Below, piece by piece: positions 33,719-43,796 of a DNA stretch of 64,000 nt (positions are counted from its first letter, which is position 1; each line of letters opens with the position of its first letter). The DNA is taken from positions 124,001-188,000 of the forward strand of contig JADZBD010000009.1 in NCBI GenBank assembly GCA_020852255.1, in the 5' to 3' direction. Position numbers and translations under genes: made by a program. The stretch comes from Bacteroidia bacterium. GTDB taxonomy: Bacteria > Bacteroidota > Bacteroidia > JADZBD01. The notes under the pieces are model-generated. The model was not told where the DNA came from, did not search any database, and saw nothing but the letters and a program-made list of their open reading frames with translations.

Positions 33719-34657
33719 ATGAGCATTACACGTGAACAGATACTTCGCGCCCACCAGCGCATTTCTCCCTATGTTCTGCGTACGCCGGTTGTACGGGCCA
33801 AATCTTTAGAAGCCATGCTGAACTGCGAATTGTTTCTCAAATGCGAGAACCGCCAGAAGATCGGGGCATTTAAAGCAAGGGGAGCCATGAATGCCGTACT
33901 GCTACTTTCCGAAAGCGACCGGAAGAAGGGCGTGGCAACACATTCCAGCGGAAATCACGCACAGGCACTGGCGCTGGCAGCCCGGGAATTCGGACTGAAG
34001 GCCTGGATTGTGATGCCGGAAAACAGTTCCCCCGTTAAAATTGCAGGGGTGAAGGCTCTGGGCGCTGAAGTTATTTTTTGTGCACCGGGAACGGAGAACA
34101 GGAGAGCGGCATTGGATCAGGTGGTAGCACAGCACGGGGCTCTATTCATACCACCTTACGATCACCCGCACATCATTGAAGGACAAGCCAGCGCGGCGAA
34201 GGAACTTATAGAAGAAATTCCCGGTCTGGATCTGATTCTGGTGCCGGTGGGCGGCGGAGGGCTTCTCAGCGGAACAGCATTGGCCGCGCATTATCTTTCC
34301 CCTTCCACCTCCGTGTACGGATGCGAGCCGGAGAATATGGACGATGCTCACCGGAGCTTTCTTTCCGGCAAGCCGGAACCACTGAAGGAAGGAAGCACTA
34401 CGGTAGCTGACGGGCTGCGCACCACGCTTGGCATTCTCCCGCTCACCCTTATAAAAAAATACGTGAAGGGCATCCTGACAGTACCTGAACAGGAGATACT
34501 TCCCGCCATGGAGTTTATTCGCGTACGTGAGGGAGAGATCATTGAACCATCCAGTGCGGTTCCGGTAGCTGCACTTCTAAGAAACAAACGGCTCATCGCA
34601 GGGAAGCGCGTAGGTGTGATCCTCAGTGGCGGAAATGTAAATAAAGCAGATAATTAA
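33719..34657 (+). CDS. Threonine/serine dehydratase or serine racemase-like PLP enzyme
   Basis: This 312-residue fold-type II PLP enzyme has the lysine motif KIGAFKARGA, the SSGNHAQALA loop and the glycine-rich phosphate site GGGGLLSG. The short length without a regulatory ACT domain fits serine racemase, catabolic threonine dehydratase or hydroxyaspartate ammonia-lyase; sequence alone does not decide. It is not the biosynthetic IlvA type, which is longer. Confidence 0.88.
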   Translation: MSITREQILRAHQRISPYVLRTPVVRAKSLEAMLNCELFLKCENRQKIGAFKARGAMNAVLLLSESDRKKGVATHSSGNHAQALALAAREFGLKAWIVMPENSSPVKIAGVKALGAEVIFCAPGTENRRAALDQVVAQHGALFIPPYDHPHIIEGQASAAKELIEEIPGLDLILVPVGGGGLLSGTALAAHYLSPSTSVYGCEPENMDDAHRSFLSGKPEPLKEGSTTVADGLRTTLGILPLTLIKKYVKGILTVPEQEILPAMEFIRVREGEIIEPSSAVPVAALLRNKRLIAGKRVGVILSGGNVNKADN

Positions 34658-34695
34658 AGTCCTCGGAATGAGGCAAGTATCTGCCCTAATTTCCT

Positions 34696-34703
34696 TACCT
34701 TTG
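34696..34703 (+). promoter_or_regulatory. -7 element of mgtE
   Basis: TACCTTTG matches TAnnTTTG fully and ends 19 bp before the mgtE ATG. I see no magnesium riboswitch in the 65-bp gap upstream. Confidence 0.5.
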
Positions 34704-34722
34704 CCACTCTTTTTCCAGGGTC

Positions 34723-36117
34723 ATGCAGTTCGAGGTAACAAACGAATTTCTGGAATCACTCCGGGCGGGCATACGCCGCAAGGATAAGGATTTTGTACTG
34801 GCACAGGTTCACGACCTGTTTCCGGTTGATATTGCCCATATTCTCAATGATCTGGAACCGGCCGAGGCGAAAGATGTCTTTGAACTGCTCGATGAACAAA
34901 CGGCAGCAGATGTAACTTTTGAACTGGATGAGGTTGTAAGGGAGACTCTCTTTGAAACACTCACCTCGAAGGAAATTGCGGAAGATATTATCGAGAACCT
35001 GGAGTCGGATGAAGCGGCTGACCTTATAGCCGAACTTCCGGATAAACAACAGGACGAGGTTCTTCAGCATCTCGAGGATGAGGAACAGGCCAGTGACATT
35101 GCAGACCTTCTGAGCTATGATGAGAACACCGCCGGTGGTCTCATGATGAAGGAGCTCGTAATGGTGCGCGATACGCTCACGATGCGTGAATGTGTACGGC
35201 AACTTCGGGAACATGCTGATCATATTGAAGAGATTTATGCGGTTTACGTGGTAGATGATGCCGAACGGCTGCTGGGGTACATTCCCCTGAAAAAAATTCT
35301 CACTACCAACCTTCGCACCCCCATTAAAGATGTTTATGAGTCGGATATCATTACGGTCAAAGTGAATATGGACAGGGAGGAGGTGGCCAAGACCATGGAG
35401 CGATACGATCTGATCTTTGTGCCTGTAGTGGATACCCTGGGGCGCCTTGCGGGAAGAATCACCATTGATGACGTAGTGGATGTAATCCGAAAAGAGGAAA
35501 CCGAGGATGTTCAGAAGATGGGAGGTATGGAAGCGCTGGAAGATTCTTACATGGGCAGTTCCACCTGGGAAATGATCCGCAAACGTGCCGGATGGCTGAT
35601 CATTCTTTTTATCGGGGAAAGTTTCACGGCTACGGCCATGAGTTTTTTTGAAGATCAGATCGCGAAAGCCGTTGTTCTTGCTCTTTTTGTACCACTCATC
35701 ATTTCCAGCGGCGGGAATACCGGCTCACAGGCCAGTACGCTGGTCATCCGCGCTCTTGCACTGGGAGAAGTCTCCATTCGCGAATGGTGGAAGATTTTTG
35801 TAAAGGAAATCAAAGTAGGTGTAACATTGGGAATCATCCTGGGTGTTTTCGGATTTTTACGCGTAGCGGTATGGTCAAATTTCGTTGATATTTACGGACC
35901 GCACTGGCTGGAAGTAGCCTACACGGTTGGTTTCTCTCTTCTGGGAGTTGTCATCTGGGGCAATCTGGTTGGTTCCCTGTTTCCCATGCTGTTGAAGAGA
36001 TCCGGTTTTGATCCTGCGGTATCATCCACACCATTCGTGGCCACGCTGGTAGATATCACCGGACTTGTACTCTACTTCTCCATCGCTTCGCTGATTCTGG
36101 GCGGATTATTACTCTGA
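34723..36117 (+). CDS. mgtE: Magnesium transporter MgtE
   Basis: This 464-residue inner membrane magnesium channel has an acidic helical N-domain (about 1-130), two CBS domains (about 135-255) and five C-terminal membrane segments, with the SSGGNTGSQAS motif and VSSTPFVATLVDITG in the membrane core. Magnesium bound at the N and CBS domains closes the channel in known members. The next gene begins 1 bp later. Confidence 0.95.
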   Translation: MQFEVTNEFLESLRAGIRRKDKDFVLAQVHDLFPVDIAHILNDLEPAEAKDVFELLDEQTAADVTFELDEVVRETLFETLTSKEIAEDIIENLESDEAADLIAELPDKQQDEVLQHLEDEEQASDIADLLSYDENTAGGLMMKELVMVRDTLTMRECVRQLREHADHIEEIYAVYVVDDAERLLGYIPLKKILTTNLRTPIKDVYESDIITVKVNMDREEVAKTMERYDLIFVPVVDTLGRLAGRITIDDVVDVIRKEETEDVQKMGGMEALEDSYMGSSTWEMIRKRAGWLIILFIGESFTATAMSFFEDQIAKAVVLALFVPLIISSGGNTGSQASTLVIRALALGEVSIREWWKIFVKEIKVGVTLGIILGVFGFLRVAVWSNFVDIYGPHWLEVAYTVGFSLLGVVIWGNLVGSLFPMLLKRSGFDPAVSSTPFVATLVDITGLVLYFSIASLILGGLLL

Positions 36118-36118
36118 C

Positions 36119-37060
36119 ATGAACATTCTTTTCCTGGATACCGCTCATCCCTTCCTTATTGACAGCCTGAGGAAAGACGGACATAACTGCATAGAAGATT
36201 ATGCCGGCGCAGCTTACCTGAAGCGGGGGAATGAAGAAATTCACGGAATTGTGATCCGAAGCAGGGTAAGAATAGGCAAGGAAACAATTGACCTCTTCTC
36301 TTCACTGAAATTTATCGCACGCGTAGGAGCCGGCATGGAGAACATTGATGTTATTTACGCGGAGAGCAAGGGAATCCGCTGCCTGCACGCTCCTGAAGGA
36401 AACCGAACCGCCGTTGCGGAACACGTAATCGGGATGCTTCTGATGCTGATCAACAACCTGAAGAAGGCGGATCGTGAAGTCCGCGAAGGGAAATGGATAC
36501 GTGAAGGTAACCGCGGGTGGGAGCTGGAAGGAAAAACCATCGGGATCATTGGCGGCGGGAATATGGGTAGTGCTCTGGCGGAGCGACTGGTCAGCTTCAA
36601 CTGCAGGATTCTTGTGCATGACAAATACCTTAAACCGGACACTGGAAACGACAATGCCCCTTCTTTACAACTATGCTCGCTGCAGGAAATCTTTCACCAT
36701 GCAGACATCGTTAGTCTGCACCTGCCGCTTACCGAAGAAACGCAGTACTACGCCGATGACCGCTTTTTTGACTCCTTTAGAAAAAAGATCATTTTCATTA
36801 ACACGGCTCGCGGAAAAAACCTCCTGACTTCAGCGCTGGTTCGGGCACTGAGATCGGGAAAAGTTAGCGGCGCCTGCCTCGATGTTCTGGAATATGAAAG
36901 CGGATCCTTTGAGAATCTGTCCGGATTACAGAATGATGATCTCCGCTTTCTTATGAGTTCAGAAAATACTATTCTTACCCCGCACATTGCCGGATGGACC
37001 ATAGAAAGCAATCTGAAAATGGCAGAAATACTATTTCGTAAAATATCTGCACTGAAATAA
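36119..37060 (+). CDS. D-isomer 2-hydroxyacid dehydrogenase
   Basis: This 313-residue NAD-dependent dehydrogenase has the nucleotide-binding motif GIIGGGNMGSALAE, the catalytic Arg in NTARGK, and His in PHIAGWT. It resembles phosphoglycerate dehydrogenase but lacks the C-terminal ACT domain, so it may be a short SerA or another hydroxyacid enzyme. It is separated from mgtE by 1 bp and is probably co-transcribed with it, although the functions look unrelated. Confidence 0.88.
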   Translation: MNILFLDTAHPFLIDSLRKDGHNCIEDYAGAAYLKRGNEEIHGIVIRSRVRIGKETIDLFSSLKFIARVGAGMENIDVIYAESKGIRCLHAPEGNRTAVAEHVIGMLLMLINNLKKADREVREGKWIREGNRGWELEGKTIGIIGGGNMGSALAERLVSFNCRILVHDKYLKPDTGNDNAPSLQLCSLQEIFHHADIVSLHLPLTEETQYYADDRFFDSFRKKIIFINTARGKNLLTSALVRALRSGKVSGACLDVLEYESGSFENLSGLQNDDLRFLMSSENTILTPHIAGWTIESNLKMAEILFRKISALK

Positions 37061-37079
37061 AAAATTGATCTTCATCTGA

Positions 37080-37087
37080 TTATTTTG
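37080..37087 (+). promoter_or_regulatory. -7-like element of ggt
   Basis: TTATTTTG matches 5 of 6 informative positions of TAnnTTTG, 20 bp before the ATG at 37108. Confidence 0.35.
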
Positions 37088-37107
37088 ACCGGATAGTCCC
37101 TTGCCCC

Positions 37108-38766
37108 ATGCGTATCCTAAACTTTATCCTGTTTCTTTTACCACTGAGCTTTTTCGCCCAAAAAACGGCACTTTCCGAAAAAGGCATGGTGGTTTGTGCG
37201 CATCCGCTCGCCAGTCAAATTGGCGCAGAAATATTAAAAAAGGGAGGAAATGCCTTTGATGCAGGCATCGCCGTTCAGTTTGCGCTCGCAGTGATCTATC
37301 CAAATGCCGGTAATCTGGGCGGAGGCGGCTTTATGGTTGCAAGAACTGCGGACGGGAAGAATATATGTCTGGATTTTCGTGAGAAGGCGCCCTCCGGAGC
37401 ATCACGGGAAATGTATCTGGAAAAGAATGGAGAAGTGCATAAAACAGCGAGTCTGGAGGGGGTTTTGGCTGCGGGCGTACCGGGAACCATAGATGGCATT
37501 TTCAAAATGCAGCCGTACGGGCGTTTACCGTTAAAAGACTTGATTGATCCGGCCATCCGGCTGGCTGAAAACGGTTTTCCTGTCACGGAACGGGAAGCCG
37601 CAGCACTGAACAGCCTCAGAAGTAAATTTCTCACTAACAACCAGCATCCTGTTGCATTCGTGAAGAACATCCCCTGGAAAGCGGGCGATACACTTATTCA
37701 GAAAGAACTGGCAGAAAGCCTGAAAAGGATCAGAGACCTGGGCCGCGACGGATTCTACAGCGGCATTACCGCGCAGCTCATCGTGGCGGAGATGAAACGG
37801 GGAAAGGGGCTGATCACGGAAACGGATCTCTCATCCTATTCTGCTGTTTTTCGCACGGCGTTACAATTCTCCTATAAAAATTATTCTGTAATTACGATGC
37901 CCCCTCCTTCTTCCGGCGGAATTATTCTGAGACAGCTGATGGGAATGGTGGAAAAATATCCTGTAAAAGAATGGGGCTATCAGGATGTCCGTTATGTGCA
38001 TCTGGTAGCAGAATGTGAGCGGAGGGTTTTTGCTGAACGTTCGGAACACATGGGGGATCCGGACTTTTTCAAAGTGCCAATGCGCACGCTTACTGATACC
38101 GCTTTTATACGAAAGCGGCTGGCAGATTTCAACCCGGATTATGCTACTCCCGGTATAAATATCCGACCTACAGTTATTCCGCCTGAAAGTGAAGAAACCA
38201 CCCATATCTCTATTGCAGACGGAATGGGAAATGCCGTTTCCATCACCACCACGCTCAATGGCGCATACGGATCTTACACAGTGGTGAAGGGGGCGGGCTT
38301 TCTCCTGAACAATGAAATGGATGACTTCAGTGCGAAACCGGGCACTCCGAATCTTTACGGACTGGTAGGAGGCGAAGCCAACTCTATTGCTCCCAACAAA
38401 CGCATGCTCAGCTCCATGACACCCACCATTTTACTGAAAGACAATATGCTTTTCATGGTAGTGGGAACGCCCGGAGGTTCCACCATTCCAACATCCGTTT
38501 TTCAAACCATCATGAATGTGATTGAATTTGAGCTTTCACCCGAACTGGCTGTGAATGCTCCTAAATTTCATCATCAGTGGTTGCCCGACTACCTGTATGT
38601 GGAAGAGAGCTACCCTGAAAAAATTCTTGATGAACTGAAAATAAAGGGGCATCATCCGAAAAAGCGATCTTCCATAGGGCGAACGGATATCATTCTCATA
38701 CTGCCCGACGGAAAACGAAAAGGTGTAGCTGACAATCGCGGCGATGATGCAGCGGCCGGGGAATAA
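37108..38766 (+). CDS. ggt: Gamma-glutamyltranspeptidase
   Basis: This 552-residue exported enzyme cleaves or transfers gamma-glutamyl groups such as that of glutathione. It has a signal peptide (about 1-17). The autocleavage nucleophile Thr lies in EETTHISIADGMGNAVS, with the later NNEMDDF and SSMTPTI motifs of the family. Autocleavage at that Thr would give large and small subunits. It ends 1 bp before the convergent aspartokinase stop. Confidence 0.93.
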   Translation: MRILNFILFLLPLSFFAQKTALSEKGMVVCAHPLASQIGAEILKKGGNAFDAGIAVQFALAVIYPNAGNLGGGGFMVARTADGKNICLDFREKAPSGASREMYLEKNGEVHKTASLEGVLAAGVPGTIDGIFKMQPYGRLPLKDLIDPAIRLAENGFPVTEREAAALNSLRSKFLTNNQHPVAFVKNIPWKAGDTLIQKELAESLKRIRDLGRDGFYSGITAQLIVAEMKRGKGLITETDLSSYSAVFRTALQFSYKNYSVITMPPPSSGGIILRQLMGMVEKYPVKEWGYQDVRYVHLVAECERRVFAERSEHMGDPDFFKVPMRTLTDTAFIRKRLADFNPDYATPGINIRPTVIPPESEETTHISIADGMGNAVSITTTLNGAYGSYTVVKGAGFLLNNEMDDFSAKPGTPNLYGLVGGEANSIAPNKRMLSSMTPTILLKDNMLFMVVGTPGGSTIPTSVFQTIMNVIEFELSPELAVNAPKFHHQWLPDYLYVEESYPEKILDELKIKGHHPKKRSSIGRTDIILILPDGKRKGVADNRGDDAAAGE

Positions 38767-38767
38767 A

Positions 38768-40018
38768 CTATTTCATAACCATCTGCACCGTGTACCTGCT
38801 CTTCACTTCCAGTAAAATTTGCTTCCCGACCGTTACGCGGTCAATGGTTTCCTGATTATAATAACGTATGGTTACCAGCTCCACGTTTTCATTGTAGAGT
38901 ACACGGTATTTCCTATGCAGGGCCTGGATAAGGTCCGGCAGTTTCCGTGCATCGGCCTGAATACAGACGGAGAATGAAATGGCAGAATTTTGCATGGTGT
39001 TAATATGAACACCCATGCGGGAAAAGAGATCAAAAATATCTCTCAGGTTTTCTTCCACGATAAATGAGAAATCCTTGGGAGAAATAGAAATAAGCACCTG
39101 ATTTACTTTAAAAATAAAGCAAGGAATGGGAAGGGGTGCAGGCTCCGCGGAGATGGCGGTTCCAGGTTGCGAAGGATCCATAAATGATCTCACATAAAGC
39201 GGAATTCCCTTGTTCTGGAGCGGCTTCAGGGTTTTTGGGTGAATGACGGTAGCACCGTAATACGACAATTCGATGGCATCCTGATACGTCAGGCGGTCGA
39301 TGAGCACTGTATGGTCAAACCACTTCGGATCCGCATTGAGCACACCCGGCACATCCTTCCAGATGGTTACGCTTTCCGCATCCATACACCAGGCGAGAAT
39401 GGCCGCTGTATAATCGGAGCCTTCTCTTCCAAGTGTAGTGGTAAAATTTTCCGCAGTAGATCCCAGAAAGCCCTGGGTCACCGTAATCCTCCCTGTACCA
39501 GATAGTCCGCTGCTGATGCGCTCCGCAGTCAGCTCCCAGTCTACCTTCCCTTCCCGCCATGTTTCATCCGTACGGATCCAGTCTCTCACATCCCACCACA
39601 TTGCATCTTTAAATTGCTGCCGGAGATAAGCGTGAACGATTCGTGTGGAGATCACCTCGCCGAAGCTCACGATCTGATCGTATACCTGGTCAAATGAATG
39701 TTCCGGTTCTCCTTCGATTTCCCACTCGAGTTCCGCGAAGGTATTATGCAATTCAGTAAAAAAAAGTGTTTCCTCTCCACCAAAGAGATCCCGTGCGATG
39801 CTGAAATGGAAGTCGCGTATCTCTTTCAGCATCTCACCCTTCTTTTCCCACTTGCCAAAAAACGCTTCTGTTAGTTTTTCCAGCGCGTTGGTTGTTTTCC
39901 CCATGGCAGAAACCACCACGAGTATCCGGTCTTCCGGAAACAAGGAAAGGATTCGGGCTACATTTCGAACCGCGTTGGCATCTTTTACAGATGCACCCCC
40001 GAATTTAAATACTTTCAT
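38768..40018 (-). CDS. Aspartokinase
   Basis: This 416-residue monofunctional kinase phosphorylates aspartate for Lys, Met and Thr synthesis. The N-terminal KFGGASVK, the GREGSDYTAA motif and SYYGATVIHPKT are characteristic. About 115 C-terminal residues fall where regulatory ACT domains lie, so feedback control is likely. The start overlaps the GNAT gene by 14 bp, which suggests coupling. Confidence 0.93.
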   Translation of the reverse strand: MKVFKFGGASVKDANAVRNVARILSLFPEDRILVVVSAMGKTTNALEKLTEAFFGKWEKKGEMLKEIRDFHFSIARDLFGGEETLFFTELHNTFAELEWEIEGEPEHSFDQVYDQIVSFGEVISTRIVHAYLRQQFKDAMWWDVRDWIRTDETWREGKVDWELTAERISSGLSGTGRITVTQGFLGSTAENFTTTLGREGSDYTAAILAWCMDAESVTIWKDVPGVLNADPKWFDHTVLIDRLTYQDAIELSYYGATVIHPKTLKPLQNKGIPLYVRSFMDPSQPGTAISAEPAPLPIPCFIFKVNQVLISISPKDFSFIVEENLRDIFDLFSRMGVHINTMQNSAISFSVCIQADARKLPDLIQALHRKYRVLYNENVELVTIRYYNQETIDRVTVGKQILLEVKSRYTVQMVMK

Positions 40019-40487
40019 GACTGAAGGCCCGAATCTGTTTTTCCACCAGGCGGCAGGATACCCACTCTTTTAAGAACTCTGCCTGGTATTTTTCATAAAA
40101 CTTTATCGCCGGAGTATTCCAGTCGAGCACCTGCCATTCCAGTCGCCGTACCCTCATATCTTTTGCTACGCCAATGACGGCTTCGAACAATTGCCTGCCG
40201 ATCCGGAGCCGGCGAAAATCCTGCCGAACGATGATATCCTCAAGGAAGATGCACCGGCCTTTCCACGTAGAATATTTAACATAATAGAGTGCCATACCCT
40301 GTATCTTCCCATCCACCTCAGCGATGAAGAACCGAAACACAGGATGGTCTCCGAATCCATCCCGCTCCAGATCCTGTAACGTTACTTCCACTTCCCCCGG
40401 GGCCTTTTCATATTCAGCCAACTCCCGGATAAGCTGAAGCACATCGGGTAGATCTTCCCTGAAACCACTTCTGATCCTGACTTCCAT
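40005..40487 (-). CDS. GNAT family N-acetyltransferase
   Basis: This 160-residue acetyltransferase has the acetyl-CoA loop [10 protein letters not shown] and a SAT1/diamine acetyltransferase-like N-terminus ([27 protein letters not shown], given here in part as [17 protein letters not shown]) and FYEKYQAEF near the end. The substrate may be a polyamine or another small amine. The ATG at 40487 follows a TACTTTTA -7-like element (40493-40500) by only 5 bp. Confidence 0.88.
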   Translation of the reverse strand: MEVRIRSGFREDLPDVLQLIRELAEYEKAPGEVEVTLQDLERDGFGDHPVFRFFIAEVDGKIQGMALYYVKYSTWKGRCIFLEDIIVRQDFRRLRIGRQLFEAVIGVAKDMRVRRLEWQVLDWNTPAIKFYEKYQAEFLKEWVSCRLVEKQIRAFSHESI

Positions 40488-40492
40488 CGGAT

Positions 40493-40533
40493 TAAAAGTA
40501 ATACGAATTTCAATGCCAAAAATCCGATATTTG
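40493..40533. promoter_or_regulatory. Divergent -7-like elements of the GNAT and fbp genes
   Basis: The leftward element TACTTTTA is at 40493-40500 and the rightward element GATATTTG is at 40526-40533. Each matches 5 of 6 informative positions. The rightward one ends 14 bp before the fbp ATG. Confidence 0.38.
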
Positions 40534-40547
40534 CACAAAAGGACGTT

Positions 40548-41564
40548 ATGGCCAAATTGAAAACGCTGGGACAATTCATCATTGAGAGGCAATCGGATTT
40601 TCCATATGCCAAAGGGGAACTTTCCCGTTTGCTGCGCGACATCGGAATTGCGGCGAAGATTGTGAACCGCGAGGTAAATAAAGCCGGTCTTGCGGATATT
40701 ATCGGAGATGTAGGCGAAATAAACGTTCAGGGTGAAAGTGTAAAAAAGCTGGATGTGTTCGCCAACGAACAGTTTATAGCGGCGCTTTCGGTTGGCGGGG
40801 AAGTGTGCGCCATCGCTTCAGAGGAAAACGAAGATATCATTCCGGTGGATAACGCGCATTCCAAGAACGCGAAGTATGTGGTGGCTATGGATCCACTTGA
40901 CGGCTCTTCGAATATAGATGTGAATGTCTCCGTGGGAACGATCTTCAGTATTTACCGGCGGATCAGTTTATCAGGCCCGGGAACGATTGAAGACTTTCTA
41001 CAGCCGGGCACAGAAATGGTAGCTGCCGGATATGTAATTTACGGATCTTCCACCATGCTGGTCTACACTACCGGAAAAGGGGTGAATGGATTCACGTATG
41101 ATCCCAGCATTGGTGAATTTTGTTTATCCCATCCCGGGCTGCAAACGCCCAAACAGGGCAAGACCTATTCCATCAATGAAGGCAACTACATTCATTTTCC
41201 TGACGGAGTAAAGAAATACATCAAGTATTGTCAGGAAGAAGATGCAGCCACCAAACGTCCGTATTCCTCCCGATACATCGGTTCAGCAGTGGCAGATGTT
41301 CACCGCAACCTGCTCAAAGGCGGTATTTTTATTTATCCCACTACCAGCTCATCACCAAAGGGGAAGTTGCGGTTATTGTATGAATGCAATCCGCTTGCGT
41401 TTATTATCGAACAAGCCGGAGGGAAAGCGACGGATGGTGCCAAGCGCATTCTGGAACAGGAAGTAAAGTCCATCCATCAGCGCAGTCCATTCTTCGCAGG
41501 TTCCACCGAGATGGTTGACCTTGCTTCGGAGTTCATGCAAAAATATTCTTCCGTAAAGACCTGA
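40548..41564 (+). CDS. fbp: Fructose-1,6-bisphosphatase class I
   Basis: This 338-residue gluconeogenic phosphatase has the metal-binding [10 protein letters not shown] motif, the [12 protein letters not shown] segment and the [13 protein letters not shown] motif. Length and order match class I enzymes. It is magnesium dependent in known members. It diverges from the GNAT gene. Confidence 0.96.
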   Translation: MAKLKTLGQFIIERQSDFPYAKGELSRLLRDIGIAAKIVNREVNKAGLADIIGDVGEINVQGESVKKLDVFANEQFIAALSVGGEVCAIASEENEDIIPVDNAHSKNAKYVVAMDPLDGSSNIDVNVSVGTIFSIYRRISLSGPGTIEDFLQPGTEMVAAGYVIYGSSTMLVYTTGKGVNGFTYDPSIGEFCLSHPGLQTPKQGKTYSINEGNYIHFPDGVKKYIKYCQEEDAATKRPYSSRYIGSAVADVHRNLLKGGIFIYPTTSSSPKGKLRLLYECNPLAFIIEQAGGKATDGAKRILEQEVKSIHQRSPFFAGSTEMVDLASEFMQKYSSVKT

Positions 41565-41592
41565 CGAGCGCAAATCCGGGTGGTACCGGAAT

Positions 41593-42465
41593 TCAGGAAG
41601 AAAGTACCTGCTTAAGTTTTGCGATCGATTCATAATAAGGAGCGATCCGGATATCCAGACGTGCCACGTCCTTCTTCACATCCTCGCGCCGGGCTCTTTT
41701 GAGGGCGAGCAGATTCTCTTTACTTACGGGCATAGCGATTCCCGTCCACGAGCCTATCCACAGAATAAAAAATGCAAGCCAGTAAGGCATAGAAACAAAT
41801 ACCGGACGGTTACCGGAGGTCATTGCAACCTCTTTGTAGAGGGTTTTCATTTCCACCGCTTCCTCCTCCGCAATATTAATAGTACCACTCAGTTCCGCTT
41901 CAATTGCCTTATCAATGACCAGTGCAAGGTCCCATACTCCGATCGTATGCATTGGCTGATGACCACCGGCCACCATTGGTATAAATTTCCGTGTGGAAAT
42001 ATAGCGGTAAATGCTTCGGAACAATCCTCCGTCGCCTATTACAAGCCCTGGTCGGATGCTTAGTTCAGCCGGCCGGGAAAACATTTGCTGCAGTTCAAAC
42101 ATCTGCTGGCCGTAGGCAGATTCTGCATTACTGCGCGCGGCAATACTGCTGATGAATACCGTACGCTTGACCTGTTTTTCCCGTGCAAGCTCCAGTACCT
42201 TCTTTGTACCTTCCAGGTTAATGCGAAAACTGTCCGGATGATTGTGCTGTTTAACATATGCGGCATGAACCACATAATCCGTATTATGAAAAGCTCCCGC
42301 GTCAGGTCCTTTCTCCAGTTCGTAGTGAACATAAAGCACTTCCCTGATCCAATTTTCCGGCATATGATGCACGAGCGCGATAACACGCCAGCCCCTTCTC
42401 ACGAAGTGACTTACCAAATGAGAGCCGATAAAACCGTTCGCTCCTGTGATTGCGATGGAAGGCAT
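41593..42465 (-). CDS. NAD-dependent epimerase/dehydratase (extended SDR)
   Basis: This 290-residue protein has the N-terminal ITGANGFIGSHLV motif and an atypical active site: the usual YxxxK is replaced by a YGQQMFE segment (Tyr present, no Lys at the usual place). One C-terminal hydrophobic segment (about 225-245) could anchor it to the membrane. A sugar nucleotide role is only an inference. A TACTTTTA -7-like element lies at 42479-42486. Confidence 0.78.
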   Translation of the reverse strand: MPSIAITGANGFIGSHLVSHFVRRGWRVIALVHHMPENWIREVLYVHYELEKGPDAGAFHNTDYVVHAAYVKQHNHPDSFRINLEGTKKVLELAREKQVKRTVFISSIAARSNAESAYGQQMFELQQMFSRPAELSIRPGLVIGDGGLFRSIYRYISTRKFIPMVAGGHQPMHTIGVWDLALVIDKAIEAELSGTINIAEEEAVEMKTLYKEVAMTSGNRPVFVSMPYWLAFFILWIGSWTGIAMPVSKENLLALKRARREDVKKDVARLDIRIAPYYESIAKLKQVLSS

Positions 42466-42478
42466 ACTTTTCCCGTCG

Positions 42479-42486
42479 TAAAAGTA
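42479..42486 (-). promoter_or_regulatory. -7-like element of the epimerase gene
   Basis: The minus strand reads TACTTTTA, matching 5 of 6 informative positions of TAnnTTTG, 13 bp before the ATG at 42465. Confidence 0.33.
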
Positions 42487-42586
42487 GGAAAAGATAGTGA
42501 GGGTAACACCGCGATTGAATCCTGATTTTATATATTCTTACTAACTCGTGTTCGTCGTCATTTTATGGCGATTCGGCCATTCATTT

Positions 42587-42633
42587 CCGGTAAAATCATT
42601 CGTTAATATCCGTCGGTAAGATCATTTTACCGG
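42587..42633. repeat. 10-bp inverted repeat at the end of the DUF2304 gene
   Basis: CCGGTAAAAT (42587-42596) and ATTTTACCGG (42624-42633) are perfect inverted copies. An overlapping direct repeat, GGTAAAATCATT (42589) and GGTAAGATCATT (42615), matches at 11 of 12 positions. The right arm overlaps the DUF2304 stop codon. It could be a transcription end signal without a T-run. Confidence 0.55.
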
Positions 42634-42975
42634 TTCATTCCTTCTTTTCAATTCCTCCTTTAAATTCGCCATTTCCTGTGCCAGCATTTTGTTCTGCCGC
42701 TGAAGGCGACTTACGGTTACAGAAAGATGCAACAGATAGATGAGGATAGCGAAGATCGCCCCGATAAAAACCAGGTTTGGTGCCTCATACACTCCGAACA
42801 GACCAGACACCACTTCCAGGCCCTCCCTCCAGATGGAAAATGTCAGCAGCACAAGAGTACAAATGATCCAGATGAACGCATATTCTTCCCTTAGTTTTCC
42901 CTTGAAAATCAGCCGGGCTATATTTCCAAGAAAGAGCAGACTGGCAAGAATGGCGATGACTTGTATACGTTCCAT
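42622..42975 (-). CDS. DUF2304 membrane protein
   Basis: This 117-residue protein has three predicted membrane segments (about 5-22, 32-50 and 65-88) and a charged, coiled-coil-like C-terminus (RLQRQNKMLAQEMANLKEEL). DUF2304 proteins are commonly encoded with family 2 glycosyltransferases, as here, with a 4-bp gap. They may help move or present lipid-linked sugars, but the role is unproven. Confidence 0.85.
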   Translation of the reverse strand: MERIQVIAILASLLFLGNIARLIFKGKLREEYAFIWIICTLVLLTFSIWREGLEVVSGLFGVYEAPNLVFIGAIFAILIYLLHLSVTVSRLQRQNKMLAQEMANLKEELKRRNEPVK

Positions 42976-42979
42976 GATT

Positions 42980-43684
42980 TCAGTGTTTTCTCAGGTGTGA
43001 AAATACAACTCCGAGCGTCACCTTCCACATATAATAGAAAGCATTCAGGGAGTTGATCGACGATTCGCCGCCTCTGCGCACATTCATTATAACCGGGATC
43101 TCTGCTACCTTAAGGCCGTGCCGGGCGTAAATACTGATGGCCTCGGGTTCAGGATAATCATCCGGGTATTCTTCTGCGAGTATATTCAATGTGCGGAGGT
43201 TCACAAGGCGAAAACCGCTGGTACTGTCCAGCACCCTATAGCCGGTGAGCAGGCGGGCCAGGGCGGAAAACCACCGTATCCCCAGGCGGCGCAGCGCGCT
43301 GCTCTGAAAACCCTCCCCGGAAATGAAACGCGATCCGATGACAACATCCAGCTCCTCCTCCTCCATTTTCCTCAGCATGGCCGGTATGGCTTCCGGTGGG
43401 TGTTGTCCGTCTCCGTCTACCTGAATGGCATGTGTAAATCCATGCGCTCTGGCGTATATAAACCCCGTTTGAACCGCTCCGCCAATGCCCAGGTTCACCG
43501 GAAGCGACAGAACCACAGCCCCTGCATTTTCTGCCACCTCCGCTGTATGGTCGGTTGAAAGATCGTTCACTACAACCGGAATCAGCGGAATCCCGGATTC
43601 CTTCGCTATTCTGCGTATTCCCTCCACCACATGACGTATAGAATCCTGCTCATTATATGCCGGAATGACGGCTGCGATCTTCAT
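42980..43684 (-). CDS. Family 2 glycosyltransferase (polyprenol-phosphate type)
   Basis: This 234-residue glycosyltransferase has VIPAYNEQDSI at the N-terminus, the NDLSTDHTAE loop and the QVDGDGQHPPE metal motif of DPM/DPG synthase-like enzymes. A single C-terminal hydrophobic stretch (YYMWKVTLGVVF) may dip into the membrane. With the DUF2304 protein it probably makes a lipid-linked sugar. Confidence 0.9.
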   Translation of the reverse strand: MKIAAVIPAYNEQDSIRHVVEGIRRIAKESGIPLIPVVVNDLSTDHTAEVAENAGAVVLSLPVNLGIGGAVQTGFIYARAHGFTHAIQVDGDGQHPPEAIPAMLRKMEEEELDVVIGSRFISGEGFQSSALRRLGIRWFSALARLLTGYRVLDSTSGFRLVNLRTLNILAEEYPDDYPEPEAISIYARHGLKVAEIPVIMNVRRGGESSINSLNAFYYMWKVTLGVVFSHLRKH

Positions 43685-43796
43685 AGCAGCTATTTATCGC
43701 CAGGTGTACAGATTTGTCGTATAAAATCACCCATTTGTCAAATTCTTTAAAAAAAATGACTTGTCTCTTTTATATAACATTCTTTTTTTCTATATA

